Origin: Flavobacterium sp. CF136
Lineage (GTDB): Bacteria > Bacteroidota > Bacteroidia > Flavobacteriales > Flavobacteriaceae
DNA: 64,000 nucleotides
Direction: 5' to 3'
Assembly: GCF_000282055.1 (NCBI RefSeq)
Contig: NZ_AKJZ01000107.1
Location: 1 to 64,000 of the forward strand
Under the pieces are notes generated by a model. The model made no database searches, was not told the origin of the DNA, and worked only from the letters and a program-made list of their open reading frames with translations. Both the position numbers and the translations under genes were made by a program. Position 1 is the first letter of the stretch. Every line of letters begins with the position of its first letter. Below, piece by piece: positions 1-7,946 of the stretch.

Positions 1-2
1 CT

Positions 3-77
3 AAACTTTTGGGTGCAGTCTACTATTGTTCGGCTTTTTTATTTGGGAAATTGAAAGAAGCTTCTGAGGTTTTCTGA
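3..77 (+). CDS. C-terminal end of a protein cut by the window edge (tentative)
   Basis: One plus-strand frame is open from the first bases to a TGA at 75-77 and gives about 24 residues, ending in GKLKEASEVF after a hydrophobic stretch (GAVYYCSAFLF). That looks like the tail of a membrane protein. A strong terminator-like hairpin follows at once, which supports a gene ending here. The fragment is too short to name a family, and the frame could be open by chance. Confidence 0.35.
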   Translation, partial: KLLGAVYYCSAFLFGKLKEASEVF

Positions 78-97
78 ATATTAGCACGATAATAGCA

Positions 98-136
98 AAA
101 ACTTAACTAATCTACAGTTAGTTAGGTTTTTTTTTG
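98..136 (+). terminator. Rho-independent terminator
   Basis: The arm around 98-110 (ACTTAACTAA) pairs with TTAGTTAGGT at 118-127 with one G-T wobble and a 7-base loop, followed by a run of nine T. It probably ends the gene whose tail lies at 3-77 and insulates the next gene. Confidence 0.7.
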
Positions 137-208
137 TCTTTTTTTGTTTCATATTTGCGTGCCCTTAAATCACAAATTATTAACAAACCAACCACTTAAT
201 AATAATTT

Positions 209-1540
209 ATGAAAAGAACTTTACTATTTTATTGCTTTTTAGGAAGCATTTTTTACGTTAACGGACAATCTTATTTTGGATTTCGGGATGATAATTATGC
301 CGGAATTCAGGGAGCGTTGTTTAATCCGTCTTCTATTGTGGATTCAAAATACAAGGCCGATGTTACTGTTTTTTCGGTGAGCGCAACAGGTCAAAATGAT
401 TTGTATGGTGTTAATTTTGCCGAGGCATTAGGTGCCGGGTATGATTTTGAAACACAGGGGGGCAAAAATATTAAAACGAATAACAGAGGAAATTTTAATG
501 TAGATATTTTAGGGCCTTCCTTTATGATGAATATTACGCCCAGGCATAGCATCGCTCTTTTTACACGTGTAAGGAGCATAACCAGCCTTGTTAATGTAAA
601 CGGTACCCTGATTGATGAACTTAATCAGGATACAGATGCATCGAACAGTTTTTCGATAACAGGAGGAAACCCTAATGGTGTCAGTAATTCCTGGGCAGAA
701 ATTGGAGCCGGGTATGGTACTATATTATTGGATGATGATAGACATTTTATAAAAGGCGGTATTACATTAAAATACCTAATGGCGGGAACAAACGGATATA
801 TCAACGGAAATAACCTGAGCGTTACTTTTAATAAAAATGATAGTGATCCGGCATTGAGTGAATATTACTCTACAGGAACATTAAGGACATCTGCAAGTTA
901 TGATTATGAAAATGGACAAGATCCGAAGTTTGATGCTTCATCAGCAGGCTTGGGTATTGATATAGGTTTTACCTATGAGTATCGTACCAATTGCCATACA
1001 TGTGAAGGAAACAGATATAAATTTAAAACGGCAGTAGCTGTGACTGATATTGGCAGGCTTAACTATAAAAATGCTATCGAAAACACTTATGATCTAACCG
1101 GAAGCGTTACTCAGGATGATATTGATAATGCAGGGGATATTTTTGAGTTTTTTGATACAAATTACACAAAAACTTCTTCAGGAAAAGGGGTAAAAGCAAA
1201 TTTGCCAACTGCTTTGCATACTAACTTTGACTGGAACATAAACAATAAATTTTACTTGAATTTAAGCGGTGATTTCGGATTGGTAAATGCAGAAAAAATA
1301 AATGCAACAGCAATTGCTAATTCGGTTACATTTACGCCGCGATATGAAATCAGACAATTTAGTTTTTATATTCCGGTGACCTGGATGGAATACAGTGGTA
1401 CTCAAATAGGAACCGGTTTTAGGGTCGGTCCTTTATTTATTGGTTCCGGTTCTCTTGTTTCTAATTTATTTTCGAATAATTCTAAAGCTTGTAATCTTTA
1501 CGTTGGTTTAAAACTTCCAATTTATCAAAATTATAATTAA
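209..1540 (+). CDS. DUF5723 family outer membrane/surface protein
   Basis: This 443-residue exported protein has an N-terminal signal peptide (MKRTLLFYCFLGSIFYVNGQ) and no OmpA domain. It is a clear paralogue of the first ~440 residues of the protein at 7947-10130: both share YFGFRDDNYAG/YTGYFHDNYAG near the start, GPSFM.NI.P.H..A.FTR, LPTALH near the middle and TWMEYSG near the end. The alternating polar/aromatic pattern suggests a beta-barrel-like outer membrane domain; DUF5723 proteins are common in Bacteroidota and have no defined role. TTTGCG(tg)CCC just upstream (154-163) is also found before the paralogue, so the promoter may have been duplicated with the gene. A terminator follows at 1591-1626. 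Family call is firm; function unknown. Confidence 0.85.
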   Translation: MKRTLLFYCFLGSIFYVNGQSYFGFRDDNYAGIQGALFNPSSIVDSKYKADVTVFSVSATGQNDLYGVNFAEALGAGYDFETQGGKNIKTNNRGNFNVDILGPSFMMNITPRHSIALFTRVRSITSLVNVNGTLIDELNQDTDASNSFSITGGNPNGVSNSWAEIGAGYGTILLDDDRHFIKGGITLKYLMAGTNGYINGNNLSVTFNKNDSDPALSEYYSTGTLRTSASYDYENGQDPKFDASSAGLGIDIGFTYEYRTNCHTCEGNRYKFKTAVAVTDIGRLNYKNAIENTYDLTGSVTQDDIDNAGDIFEFFDTNYTKTSSGKGVKANLPTALHTNFDWNINNKFYLNLSGDFGLVNAEKINATAIANSVTFTPRYEIRQFSFYIPVTWMEYSGTQIGTGFRVGPLFIGSGSLVSNLFSNNSKACNLYVGLKLPIYQNYN

Positions 1541-1590
1541 TAAACCAAAGACTGGACAATTCAATTTAAGTTCGGTTTTTTTATAATGCA

Positions 1591-1626
1591 AAAAAGCAAA
1601 GTTCACTCATGTAAACTTTGCTTTTT
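1591..1626 (+). terminator. Rho-independent terminator
   Basis: A perfect 13-bp stem, AAAAAGCAAAGTT (1591-1603) with AACTTTGCTTTTT (1614-1626), ends in a T run. It lies 50 bases after the DUF5723 stop and can act in both directions for the convergent gene pair. The rest of the gap to 1842 is AT-rich and shows no convincing feature. Confidence 0.85.
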
Positions 1627-1842
1627 CTTCTAAAAAGGCTCTAGTTTTATAAAAAAAATAGAGATTTATAGTGAAAGTATTAACTGCTTAACCGTTTGTT
1701 TATAAAACGTATAAACGAGTTAGATACCTAAAAATACTCTTGTGAATTCAAAACATTTATATAGGTTTGAGTAAATGTGTACACCATTTTTTATTATTAT
1801 TTCATTTAATTTTTCCATAATATTTTATTTAAAGTTTAACAA

Positions 1843-2196
1843 TTACTCTTTTGATGATTCTTCGTGTGATGATTCCTGTGGTTTAGAAACTAAAGTAGTA
1901 ACGGCCAGCTGTAATATCGATCCAAGGATGTTTTTAAATATTGAATCGGTTTTTCCTATTACCAGTTTTTTTGCCAGATAACCTATTCCTATGCTTATTG
2001 CAGACTGGGCAAGATTACTTTTAAAACCAACAGTTTCGTTGATTTCTTCAACCGTGTTTCGAATCAGGTTAAGAGGTTTTAAATTCTCTTTAATATCATC
2101 GATTTCATCTTTAATGGAACACCATTCCCTGTCTTGTTGCTCTTCTAAAAATTTAATTTTCTGATTTAATGAATCAATAGTGTAAACAGTTTCCAT
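1843..2196 (-). CDS. Hypothetical helical protein of the envelope-stress cluster
   Basis: This 117-residue protein starts METVYTIDSLNQKIKFLEEQ. Its first ~60 residues are charged and heptad-like, so probably coiled coil, followed by a more hydrophobic segment (SAISIGIGYLAKKLVIG, then ILGSILQLAVTTLVS) that could sit in or on the membrane. It is the last gene of a minus-strand run, 30 bases after the holin-like gene, and probably shares its transcript. I do not recognise a named family. Small genes of this kind travel with holin-like and YtxH genes in Flavobacteriaceae, so a role in envelope stress is inferred from context only. Confidence 0.7.
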   Translation of the reverse strand: METVYTIDSLNQKIKFLEEQQDREWCSIKDEIDDIKENLKPLNLIRNTVEEINETVGFKSNLAQSAISIGIGYLAKKLVIGKTDSIFKNILGSILQLAVTTLVSKPQESSHEESSKE

Positions 2197-2226
2197 AACA
2201 GTCTCTTTTATTTATCAATTATTAAA

Positions 2227-2586
2227 TCAGTTTTTAGAATCTTTTAAAATACTGGAAACAATCATGTTTCCAATTGGTGTTTTGATAAGCTTATGCTGTG
2301 TTTTATGCATAACAATAGCTACAATGAGATAAAATAATGCCACTATAAAAAAGCCATAATAATACTCACCGAGTACTTTTCCAAGCCATAAACTGATTCC
2401 GATATTCAGGAACAGGGTAAAAAATGCAACAACAGCTCCAACTGCTATTCTGGATGTTACTGTTGACAATGCGTCAGCAGAGGCTAATACTGTTTTGAGT
2501 TTAATTAATTCTAAACTCGTTTTGGTATAATTTTCTGCCTTTTCATACAGATTTAAGTCATCATTTGTTGTTGCATTTGATTCCAT
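2227..2586 (-). CDS. Phage holin family / holin-X-like small membrane protein
   Basis: A 119-residue protein with two hydrophobic helices (about residues 45-70 and 76-95, SRIAVGAVVAFFTLFLNIGI and YYGFFIVALFYLIVAIV) between a charged N-terminus and a basic C-terminus (MHKTQHKLIKTPIG). This matches the putative holin-X/DUF1469-type proteins common in Bacteroidota chromosomes. No phage genes are nearby, so lysis is unlikely; in these bacteria such proteins sit in stress-induced clusters next to YtxH and CsbD, as here. It lies 33 bases after ytxH on the same strand. The family call rests on size, topology and neighbours. Confidence 0.75.
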   Translation of the reverse strand: MESNATTNDDLNLYEKAENYTKTSLELIKLKTVLASADALSTVTSRIAVGAVVAFFTLFLNIGISLWLGKVLGEYYYGFFIVALFYLIVAIVMHKTQHKLIKTPIGNMIVSSILKDSKN

Positions 2587-2619
2587 AATATAAGATTTTA
2601 TGATTTGAAAAATTCACTT

Positions 2620-2904
2620 TTAATAGTTTGTTTTTACAGTTTTTGCTTCATCTTTCATAGAATTGAAGTCTTCTTTTACAGAATTGAATTTGGCTTTTCC
2701 TTCTTCAATAATGTCTTTACCGTTTGAAGTAATAGTACTTATGATACCATCTACTTTGCTTTTTAAATTATCTCCGTAATCTTTTGATTTATCTGAGATT
2801 TTTTTTCTTGTATTTGACCCTTTATCCGGTGCAAATAAAACTCCTAAAAAAGCTCCCGCCGCTGCGGCTCCTAAAATTCCTAAAACTGTTGTGCTAGTTT
2901 TCAT
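2620..2904 (-). CDS. YtxH domain-containing protein
   Basis: A 94-residue protein with a glycine/alanine-rich hydrophobic N-terminus (LGILGAAAAGAFLGVLFAPDKG) followed by SNTRKKISDKSKDYG and a long amphipathic helix. The pattern GxLFAPDKGSxTRKKI is the hallmark of YtxH-like general stress proteins. The start ATG gives the short basic N-terminus MKTSTT normal for the family. It is probably a single-pass membrane protein with a cytoplasmic helical tail and is co-transcribed with the holin-like gene downstream. The exact molecular role of YtxH is unknown. Confidence 0.85.
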   Translation of the reverse strand: MKTSTTVLGILGAAAAGAFLGVLFAPDKGSNTRKKISDKSKDYGDNLKSKVDGIISTITSNGKDIIEEGKAKFNSVKEDFNSMKDEAKTVKTNY

Positions 2905-2952
2905 AATATTTGATTTAATAGATTAATATAAATTATTTAATAATGCTGATTT

Positions 2953-3105
2953 TTAAATTTCACGACCTTTGATAAGTCTGAATAGTATTGCGATAATAGC
3001 AATTACTAATAATATGTGGATAATACTTCCTGCGCTATAAACAAAGAACCCAAGGGCCCAGAGAATAACTAAAATAACTGCAATTGTGTATAATAAATTT
3101 GACAT
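2953..3105 (-). CDS. lmo0937-type 50-aa membrane protein
   Basis: A short reading frame of 50 residues, MSNLLYTIAVILVILWALGF then a second hydrophobic stretch (HILLVIAIIAILFRLI) and the tail KGREI. Two transmembrane helices separated by GSI.H is the pattern of the small lmo0937 family of membrane proteins, often found with stress genes. It starts at the ATG read from 3105 and ends with TAA at 2953, between the outer membrane protein gene and ytxH with gaps of 35 and 48 bases, so it fits the operon. It is easy to miss because of its size. Function unknown. Confidence 0.8.
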   Translation of the reverse strand: MSNLLYTIAVILVILWALGFFVYSAGSIIHILLVIAIIAILFRLIKGREI

Positions 3106-3140
3106 GGTCTTTAAAAATTTATGGTTAATAATTAATTTGT

Positions 3141-3764
3141 TTAATTTAACTTATATGAAAGGTATAAGGACAGATTGCTGTTTTTTAGATCTGATGAATC
3201 ATCTCCATCTTTTTCTATAGTTGTCAATCCGTAGTTATAACGTAATCCAACACTTAATGGGTTAAAATCTACTCCAATACCACCAGCTAATCCTGCATCA
3301 AACCTGTTAAAGTCATCAGTATTGTATTGATCTTCGAATTCGAAATCTCCATCACCTGTCGATTTAGCACTAACCATATAAGATGCGTAACCACCAGCAT
3401 GTATATTGAAATTTTTAGTAATATTTACTCTTACCAACAAAGGAAGTTCAATATAATTTAATTTTAATTTTACATTTCCTTGAGCTAGGGCATTGTTATA
3501 CTCTAATTTTGAACCTCTGGTAGTGAATAATAGCTCGGGTTGTATTGCAACAAAATCAGATACAGGCAATGTGGCATAAACGCCGGCATTAAAACCATAT
3601 AAAATATTTTCGTCATCAGCATCGTCAGTATATAAATTAGACATGTTTAATCCTCCCTTTACACCAAATTCAGTATTTACATTATTGTCCTGAGCGTGCA
3701 GCATTCCAAATGAAGCTGTTAAGAAAAGTGTTAAGGCATATAAAATATTTGATCGCATTTTCAT
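3141..3764 (-). CDS. Outer membrane beta-barrel (PorT-like) protein
   Basis: A 207-residue exported protein with a signal peptide ending near MLHAQ and then TEFGVKGGLNMSNLY, the usual opening strand of PorT/outer membrane beta-barrel family proteins. Alternating strands follow (IQPELLFTTRGSKL, LNYIELPLLVRVNI, FDAGLAGGIGVDF, LSVGLRYNYGLTTI) and the protein ends in the aromatic/polar strand SLYLSYKLN, as expected for insertion by Bam. An eight-stranded barrel is likely. It lies in the minus-strand stress cluster. Such small barrels are often stress- or growth-phase-controlled in Flavobacterium; the substrate or partner is unknown. Confidence 0.85.
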   Translation of the reverse strand: MKMRSNILYALTLFLTASFGMLHAQDNNVNTEFGVKGGLNMSNLYTDDADDENILYGFNAGVYATLPVSDFVAIQPELLFTTRGSKLEYNNALAQGNVKLKLNYIELPLLVRVNITKNFNIHAGGYASYMVSAKSTGDGDFEFEDQYNTDDFNRFDAGLAGGIGVDFNPLSVGLRYNYGLTTIEKDGDDSSDLKNSNLSLYLSYKLN

Positions 3765-3799
3765 AGTTTTAAAATTTAGTTAATAATGATTGCAGGCTT

Positions 3800-4360
3800 T
3801 TAATTGATTTCTTTTTTAATTTTTTTGGCTTCTCTTAAAAATTCATATTGTTTTGGTAAATAATGAACAACCAGATTTAGTACTTCCATATCTTCAGTTT
3901 CCTTTGAAATAGATTCAAATAATTCTATTTGTTCAGATAAAGATTTTATGATTGAATTGATGTATGATTTATCAAAACTCACTTCACCTTTATCAACCAG
4001 TTCATATAAGTCTTCACGAGTAACCGTTGAATTTATTTCATTGATTATAATGAGTTTTTTTACAGCTATTTTATTAATCTCCTGCAGTAACAGATTTTGA
4101 TTATTTTCTATTTTAATGCTAACATCTTTTATAGTGTTTTTTACACTTTTATGTTGTGCCAGCTGACTTTTTGAAATAATTAATTTTGTCACATTTGCAG
4201 TTGCTATAAAAAAATAAGCCTCAATTTCTTCACTGTTTTTTGTAAGAACGTATTTACTGTTTACCATTTCAAGACTTTCATTTTTTTTACAAGATGGAAT
4301 AGCTATTATTAAAATCACTATACAAATTGCTTTTAAAAATGATGATTTTGATGGAGGCAT
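3800..4360 (-). CDS. DUF4142-like lipoprotein
   Basis: A 186-residue protein with an N-terminal hydrophobic segment and a lipobox (IIAIPSC), so probably a lipoprotein. The rest is helical. The stretch ELVDKGEVSFDKSYINSIIK followed by SEQIELFESISKETEDMEV and a last helix resembles the DUF4142 (ferritin-like, putative outer membrane) family, which carries D..FD..Y and a trailing four-helix bundle. The metal-type residues usual in the family are poorly preserved, so this is a divergent member. It sits between the barrel gene (35 bases away) and the histidine kinase. Role unknown; family call moderate. Confidence 0.6.
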   Translation of the reverse strand: MPPSKSSFLKAICIVILIIAIPSCKKNESLEMVNSKYVLTKNSEEIEAYFFIATANVTKLIISKSQLAQHKSVKNTIKDVSIKIENNQNLLLQEINKIAVKKLIIINEINSTVTREDLYELVDKGEVSFDKSYINSIIKSLSEQIELFESISKETEDMEVLNLVVHYLPKQYEFLREAKKIKKEIN

Positions 4361-4438
4361 TGTTTTAAAATTGTTACTTCATTATTACATTACAAAGATG
4401 CAAACCAACAGGAAGTTTTGCTTTACAGCATAAAAAAG

Positions 4439-4479
4439 AAACGTTATATAATTCCCATAATAGGGACTATATAACGTTT
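4439..4479 (-). terminator. Terminator of the histidine kinase gene
   Basis: Perfect 12-bp arms AAACGTTATATA (4439-4450) and TATATAACGTTT (4468-4479) with an inner TTCCC/GGGA pairing. On the minus strand the hairpin is followed by a T-rich run (complement of 4432-4440). It lies 43 bases beyond the kinase stop. Confidence 0.7.
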
Positions 4480-4496
4480 AATAAGGTCTTTTCAGA

Positions 4497-4537
4497 GAAA
4501 TTATTCAGGAAGAAATACGAAATTATTCAGGAAGAAA
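4497..4537 (-). repeat. Short tandem duplication over the kinase stop codon
   Basis: The 19-base unit GAAATTATTCAGGAAGAAA occurs at 4497-4515 and again at 4519-4537 (period 22). Read on the minus strand each copy encodes FLPE plus a stop, so the last codons of the histidine kinase are present twice. The outer copy lies beyond the first stop. Confidence 0.85.
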
Positions 4538-6307
4538 CACAGTAAATACAGAGCCATGGTTTGGCTTACTGTCGGCAGTAATGTGGCCTTTGTGGTTCTC
4601 AACAATTTTTTTACAAATCGCTAATCCTATTCCGGTTCCGGGATAATCAGTTTTCGAATGTAAACGCTGAAACAATACAAATATGTTATCCTTAAACTGT
4701 GGGTCAAATCCCATTCCGTTATCGGTGAAAGTAATTTTGTAAAATTTTTTAAAAGGCTGATCCAGTATTTCGGGATATTCATTAGATAAAATTTTGTCAC
4801 ATTTAATAGTAATCTGTGGTGCTATTCCAGGCTGACTGTATTTTAAAGAATTTCCAATAAGGTTGATAAAAAGCTGCTCAATCTGATAAGGAATTACTTT
4901 TAGTTTAGGTAATTTATCAATTTTAAAATTTCCATTCTTTTCATCAATTATTACAGCTAATTCTAATTTGGCATTTTCTATTAATTCATTCAGATCAGAT
5001 TTAATGAATTCTTTCTTGGTCGTATTGGTTTTTGAAAATAATAATAAATCATCAATCAGTACACGCATTCTTTTGGCCGATGTTTCGATTTTTGAAATAT
5101 AATCTTTTGCATTGTCAGAAAGAACGGCTTTGTCGGCATCGGAAATCCTTGAAATAAAAGTTTGGATTTTGCGAAGGGGCTCCTGTAAATCATGACTGGC
5201 AACATGATTAAATGAAGCTAGTTCCTGATTGCTTTTTTCAAGTTCATTATTCCGTTCCTTAAGTTTAATGTTTAATAGATGTTCGTCTGTAATATCAAAA
5301 TTAATTCCCAATAAAATTTTACTGCCTTGTTTATCTATAAGTAATTTGCCTGTTGACTTAAAATAGCGGATTTCATTATTAGGCTGAATAATTTTATAAT
5401 AGATAAAAGGGAGTTCCTGATTATTGATTATACCTTCCATCGATTCAGCAATTGCTTCTTTATCTTCCGGATGTACAAAGTCTAAAAAAGTATCTTTATC
5501 AGGTATAAATGCATTGGGTTGAAATCCCAGAAGACGGAACTGATTTTCAGAATAATCAATTTTATTAGTATCTAAATCCCATTGCCAGGTGCTGAATTTA
5601 CCAATTGCTTCAGATTCGGCCATTAAGCCTGACGAAATTAAAAGCTTTTTATTATATACTTTCAGACGTTCTATATCTTTACTTATCTGTCTGTATGCTA
5701 ATAAAATAAAACTCAATGCTGCCAGAAATAATGAAATTGAAAAAATAGGGCCAAGAGAAATTTCTTCGTCATATTTTTTTAAACTTTTATCTAAAAATGT
5801 TTTTTCGATATCATTCATTTCATCAACCTGAAAACGAATGTTCTCCATTAAGATACGACCGCCAAACATATGGTTGTCTAATTTTCTTTTATCGTAAGTT
5901 TTCGGGTCACTGTATTTTAAACAATTTTCAAAAGAAACATACCGCTGAATAATTAACTTGAATAATTTTTCGAGATTTTGTTTTTGCTTTTGATTGTCTG
6001 CAGTAAGTTTTTTTAAGGTAATAAAAGAGGTGTTTACCTTGTCGCGGGAAAAAAGGTATGGTGTAAGAAATCGGCTGTTTCGGGTAATCATATACCCACG
6101 CTGACCTGTTTCAGCATCTTTAATTGCTGACATTAACCGCTCAAGTTGTATGTTTATTTCATACGTATGCATTAATAGCTTACTGGATTCGTTTAAATCA
6201 CGATTGTGTTTGTAGGCTATTGATGAAAGAAAAAGTAAAATGAAAATAGCTATTATAAAAATAACTCTCAAATAATTTGAAGAATTAAACTTAGGTATCC
6301 ATTTCAT
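4523..6307 (-). CDS. CHASE3/PAS sensor histidine kinase
   Basis: A 594-residue membrane histidine kinase. Order: transmembrane helix 1 (about 13-31), periplasmic CHASE3 domain with its typical AIKDAETGQRGYMITRN (61-77), transmembrane helix 2 (about 186-204), a PAS domain (about 230-345, with WQWDLDTNKIDYSEN and FDITDEH), HisKA with SHDLQEPLRKIQ (probable phosphoacceptor H372) and HATPase_c with NLIGNSLKYS, DNGMGFD and GTGIGLAICKK. The order resembles phytochrome-like stress kinases of Bacteroidota. It lies 11 bases after the response regulator gene on the same strand, so the two almost certainly form a phosphorelay with the AraC-type gene upstream. The sensed signal is not visible. Confidence 0.92.
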   Translation of the reverse strand: MKWIPKFNSSNYLRVIFIIAIFILLFLSSIAYKHNRDLNESSKLLMHTYEINIQLERLMSAIKDAETGQRGYMITRNSRFLTPYLFSRDKVNTSFITLKKLTADNQKQKQNLEKLFKLIIQRYVSFENCLKYSDPKTYDKRKLDNHMFGGRILMENIRFQVDEMNDIEKTFLDKSLKKYDEEISLGPIFSISLFLAALSFILLAYRQISKDIERLKVYNKKLLISSGLMAESEAIGKFSTWQWDLDTNKIDYSENQFRLLGFQPNAFIPDKDTFLDFVHPEDKEAIAESMEGIINNQELPFIYYKIIQPNNEIRYFKSTGKLLIDKQGSKILLGINFDITDEHLLNIKLKERNNELEKSNQELASFNHVASHDLQEPLRKIQTFISRISDADKAVLSDNAKDYISKIETSAKRMRVLIDDLLLFSKTNTTKKEFIKSDLNELIENAKLELAVIIDEKNGNFKIDKLPKLKVIPYQIEQLFINLIGNSLKYSQPGIAPQITIKCDKILSNEYPEILDQPFKKFYKITFTDNGMGFDPQFKDNIFVLFQRLHSKTDYPGTGIGLAICKKIVENHKGHITADSKPNHGSVFTVFLPE

Positions 6308-6318
6308 TATTATTTCAA

Positions 6319-6768
6319 TTATTTAAGGCTTAAGAGGAAGTTGTCACGATTTAATCCTGATGTATGATAATGCCAGTTTAGCGTTATAACTTCATTAATA
6401 ATTTTTTTAAGTGCATTAAAATCACTTGGTTTTTTGATATAAATATTAGCTCCTTCAATAAAAGTGTCTTCAATATCTTCATCTGAAGATGATGTTGAAT
6501 AAATTGCAATTATTATGTCTTTTAAATGTTCTGTTTTTTTTATTTCTATCAAACATTCTTTACCCGTTTTTTTAGGCATGTTTAAATCCAGAAACAAAAT
6601 ATCAGGCAATTTAGTATCAGGATTCATAAGATGTTCCATTAATTGTAAGCCATCGAAAACAAATTCGACTTTTGTTTGCACTTTTACTTCCTCAAAGGCA
6701 TCTTTAAAAAAAAGTCTATCATCTTCGTCGTCATCAGCGAGTAAAATGTGTAATGCGTTTTTCTGCAT
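6319..6768 (-). CDS. Single-domain response regulator
   Basis: A 149-residue CheY-like receiver with no output domain. The acidic pocket is LLADDDEDDR (D12-D14), the probable phosphoacceptor is D61 in FLDLNMP, the switch serine/threonine lies in AIYSTSS and the conserved lysine in IYIKKPSD. The LADDDEDDR..F start is typical of Rcp1-like regulators that pair with PAS/GAF histidine kinases in Bacteroidota. It lies between the kinase gene (11 bases) and the AraC-type gene (19 bases), so it probably carries phosphate from or to that kinase. Its target is unknown. Confidence 0.92.
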   Translation of the reverse strand: MQKNALHILLADDDEDDRLFFKDAFEEVKVQTKVEFVFDGLQLMEHLMNPDTKLPDILFLDLNMPKKTGKECLIEIKKTEHLKDIIIAIYSTSSSDEDIEDTFIEGANIYIKKPSDFNALKKIINEVITLNWHYHTSGLNRDNFLLSLK

Positions 6769-6787
6769 TGAATATAGGTGTTTGGTT

Positions 6788-7339
6788 TTATTTTAAATTC
6801 TCTCTTCGCTTCTTAATAATTCTGAGAAATGCTGAAGGTGTTATTCCGGTTGTATTTTTAAACTGAGTACTTAAATGTGCAACACTCGAATAATTCAGTA
6901 AAAAAGCAATTTCGGTTAAACTCATTTCATTAACAATCATTAACTGCTTTGCTCTTTCTATTTTTTGAATAATAATGAAATTTTCAATAGAAGAATAGGT
7001 TACTTCAGAGAACACATTGGACAAGTAACCATAACTGTGATTTAATTTATCAGCTAAATATGCTGAACTTTTAAAATTGTTGTTATCATCAGTATAAACT
7101 AATTCTATTATTGCATCTTTTATTTTTTGAACTAAAACACTTTTTTGATTTTCTACAATTTCAAGACCTAAAGGGCTTAAATTATTTTTCAGGTCCTCTA
7201 ATGCTTCGATGCCAAGATTTTCCTCAAGTTCAATTTCTCCAAATCCTATGGTAGAAAAATTTAAATTTTGTTCCTCCAGTTTTTGTTTCAGAAAAAGTGT
7301 ACAAATTGTATTAATATCAAATTTTATAAATAACTTCAT
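6788..7339 (-). CDS. AraC-type regulator with a small HMA-like N-terminal domain
   Basis: A 183-residue protein. The C-terminal ~100 residues are an AraC/XylS double helix-turn-helix (SSAYLADKLNHSYGYLSNVF; IERAKQLMIVNEMSLTEIAF; the closing GITPSAFLR). The first ~60 residues (MKLFIKFDINTICTLFLKQK onward) look like a compact ferredoxin-like domain similar to heavy-metal-associated folds but without the CxxC metal site, rather than the usual cupin sensor. It heads the regulator-kinase run and probably controls the adjacent stress genes and CsbD. Most AraC proteins are about 290 residues, so this is a short form. The DNA-binding call is firm; ligand and target are inferred. Confidence 0.85.
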   Translation of the reverse strand: MKLFIKFDINTICTLFLKQKLEEQNLNFSTIGFGEIELEENLGIEALEDLKNNLSPLGLEIVENQKSVLVQKIKDAIIELVYTDDNNNFKSSAYLADKLNHSYGYLSNVFSEVTYSSIENFIIIQKIERAKQLMIVNEMSLTEIAFLLNYSSVAHLSTQFKNTTGITPSAFLRIIKKRRENLK

Positions 7340-7434
7340 TTTGTAAAAATATGGTTAAAGATAATTAATTTATTTTTGGTTTTTTAATTTAAAGCAAGCT
7401 TTTGAAGAATGTAAATCTTTAAAGTTTGAAAATC

Positions 7435-7468
7435 AAAAAAATACCGCCTAATTTAAATTAGGCGGTAT
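7435..7468 (-). terminator. Terminator of the csbD-type gene
   Basis: A 28-bp perfect palindrome at 7441-7468 (arms ATACCGCCTAATTT and its complement) is followed on the minus strand by six T (complement of 7435-7440). It lies 22 bases past the CsbD stop codon. Confidence 0.88.
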
Positions 7469-7490
7469 AACTGGTTTAATTTGAAAGAGT

Positions 7491-7676
7491 TTACAATTCC
7501 GACAAAATTTGATGCAATTCTTCTTTTGTTTTACCTAATTTTTGCTGAAGTTTTCCGTACATTTCGTCTTCTTTTCCTTCGGCAAACATCAAATCATCAT
7601 CAGTCAATGTAGCATATTTTTGTTTCAATTTCCCTTTCAGCTCATTCCAGTTTCCTTTTATTTCGGTAGTATTCAT
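7491..7676 (-). CDS. CsbD family stress protein
   Basis: A 61-residue protein, [20 protein letters not shown] then [20 protein letters not shown] and [13 protein letters not shown]. This is the complete CsbD-like four-helix pattern ([21 protein letters not shown]...EGK.DE..G.LQ...G.T.EE). CsbD proteins are small, hydrophilic and induced by general stress; their molecular action is unknown. The gene stands alone on its transcript, with its own strong terminator, beside the AraC-type regulator, which supports the view that the whole minus-strand block is a stress regulon. Confidence 0.93.
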   Translation of the reverse strand: MNTTEIKGNWNELKGKLKQKYATLTDDDLMFAEGKEDEMYGKLQQKLGKTKEELHQILSEL

Positions 7677-7906
7677 AACTATAAAATTTAATTGTTTTGT
7701 GTTATGTAAAGTTCCGGTTTATTCGTCAGGTTATGTTATATATATATTACTTACTGTTGTATAATTCACATTATTTATGCCTTAATGTGTTAATAATATG
7801 TTTATTATCAAATTTAAAAAAGTGAGCAGTTTTTTATTTTACATAATTTATTAAAGATGTTACATCAATTCAATATTATGATAACACATTTGTAAATCAA
7901 TTATTG

Positions 7907-7914
7907 TAGTTTTG
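7907..7914 (+). promoter_or_regulatory. Candidate -7 box of the DUF5723-OmpA gene
   Basis: TAGTTTTG fits the Bacteroidota -7 consensus TAnnTTTG and lies 33 bases before the ATG. The following GCGCCC is shared with the segment before the paralogous gene at 209. A TTTG lies upstream at 7889-7892, but the spacing (14 bases) is shorter than usual, so the -33 element is uncertain. Confidence 0.45.
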
Positions 7915-7946
7915 CGCCCAATTTGAAACCCTAAACATAAATCTTA

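Noticed and set aside
1775-1981. 68-codon plus-strand frame
   Set aside because: Antisense to the end of the hypothetical gene 1843-2196 and without family features.
2227-2586. Prophage remnant suggested by the holin-like gene
   Set aside because: No other phage genes nearby; the gene sits in a chromosomal stress cluster typical of Bacteroidota.
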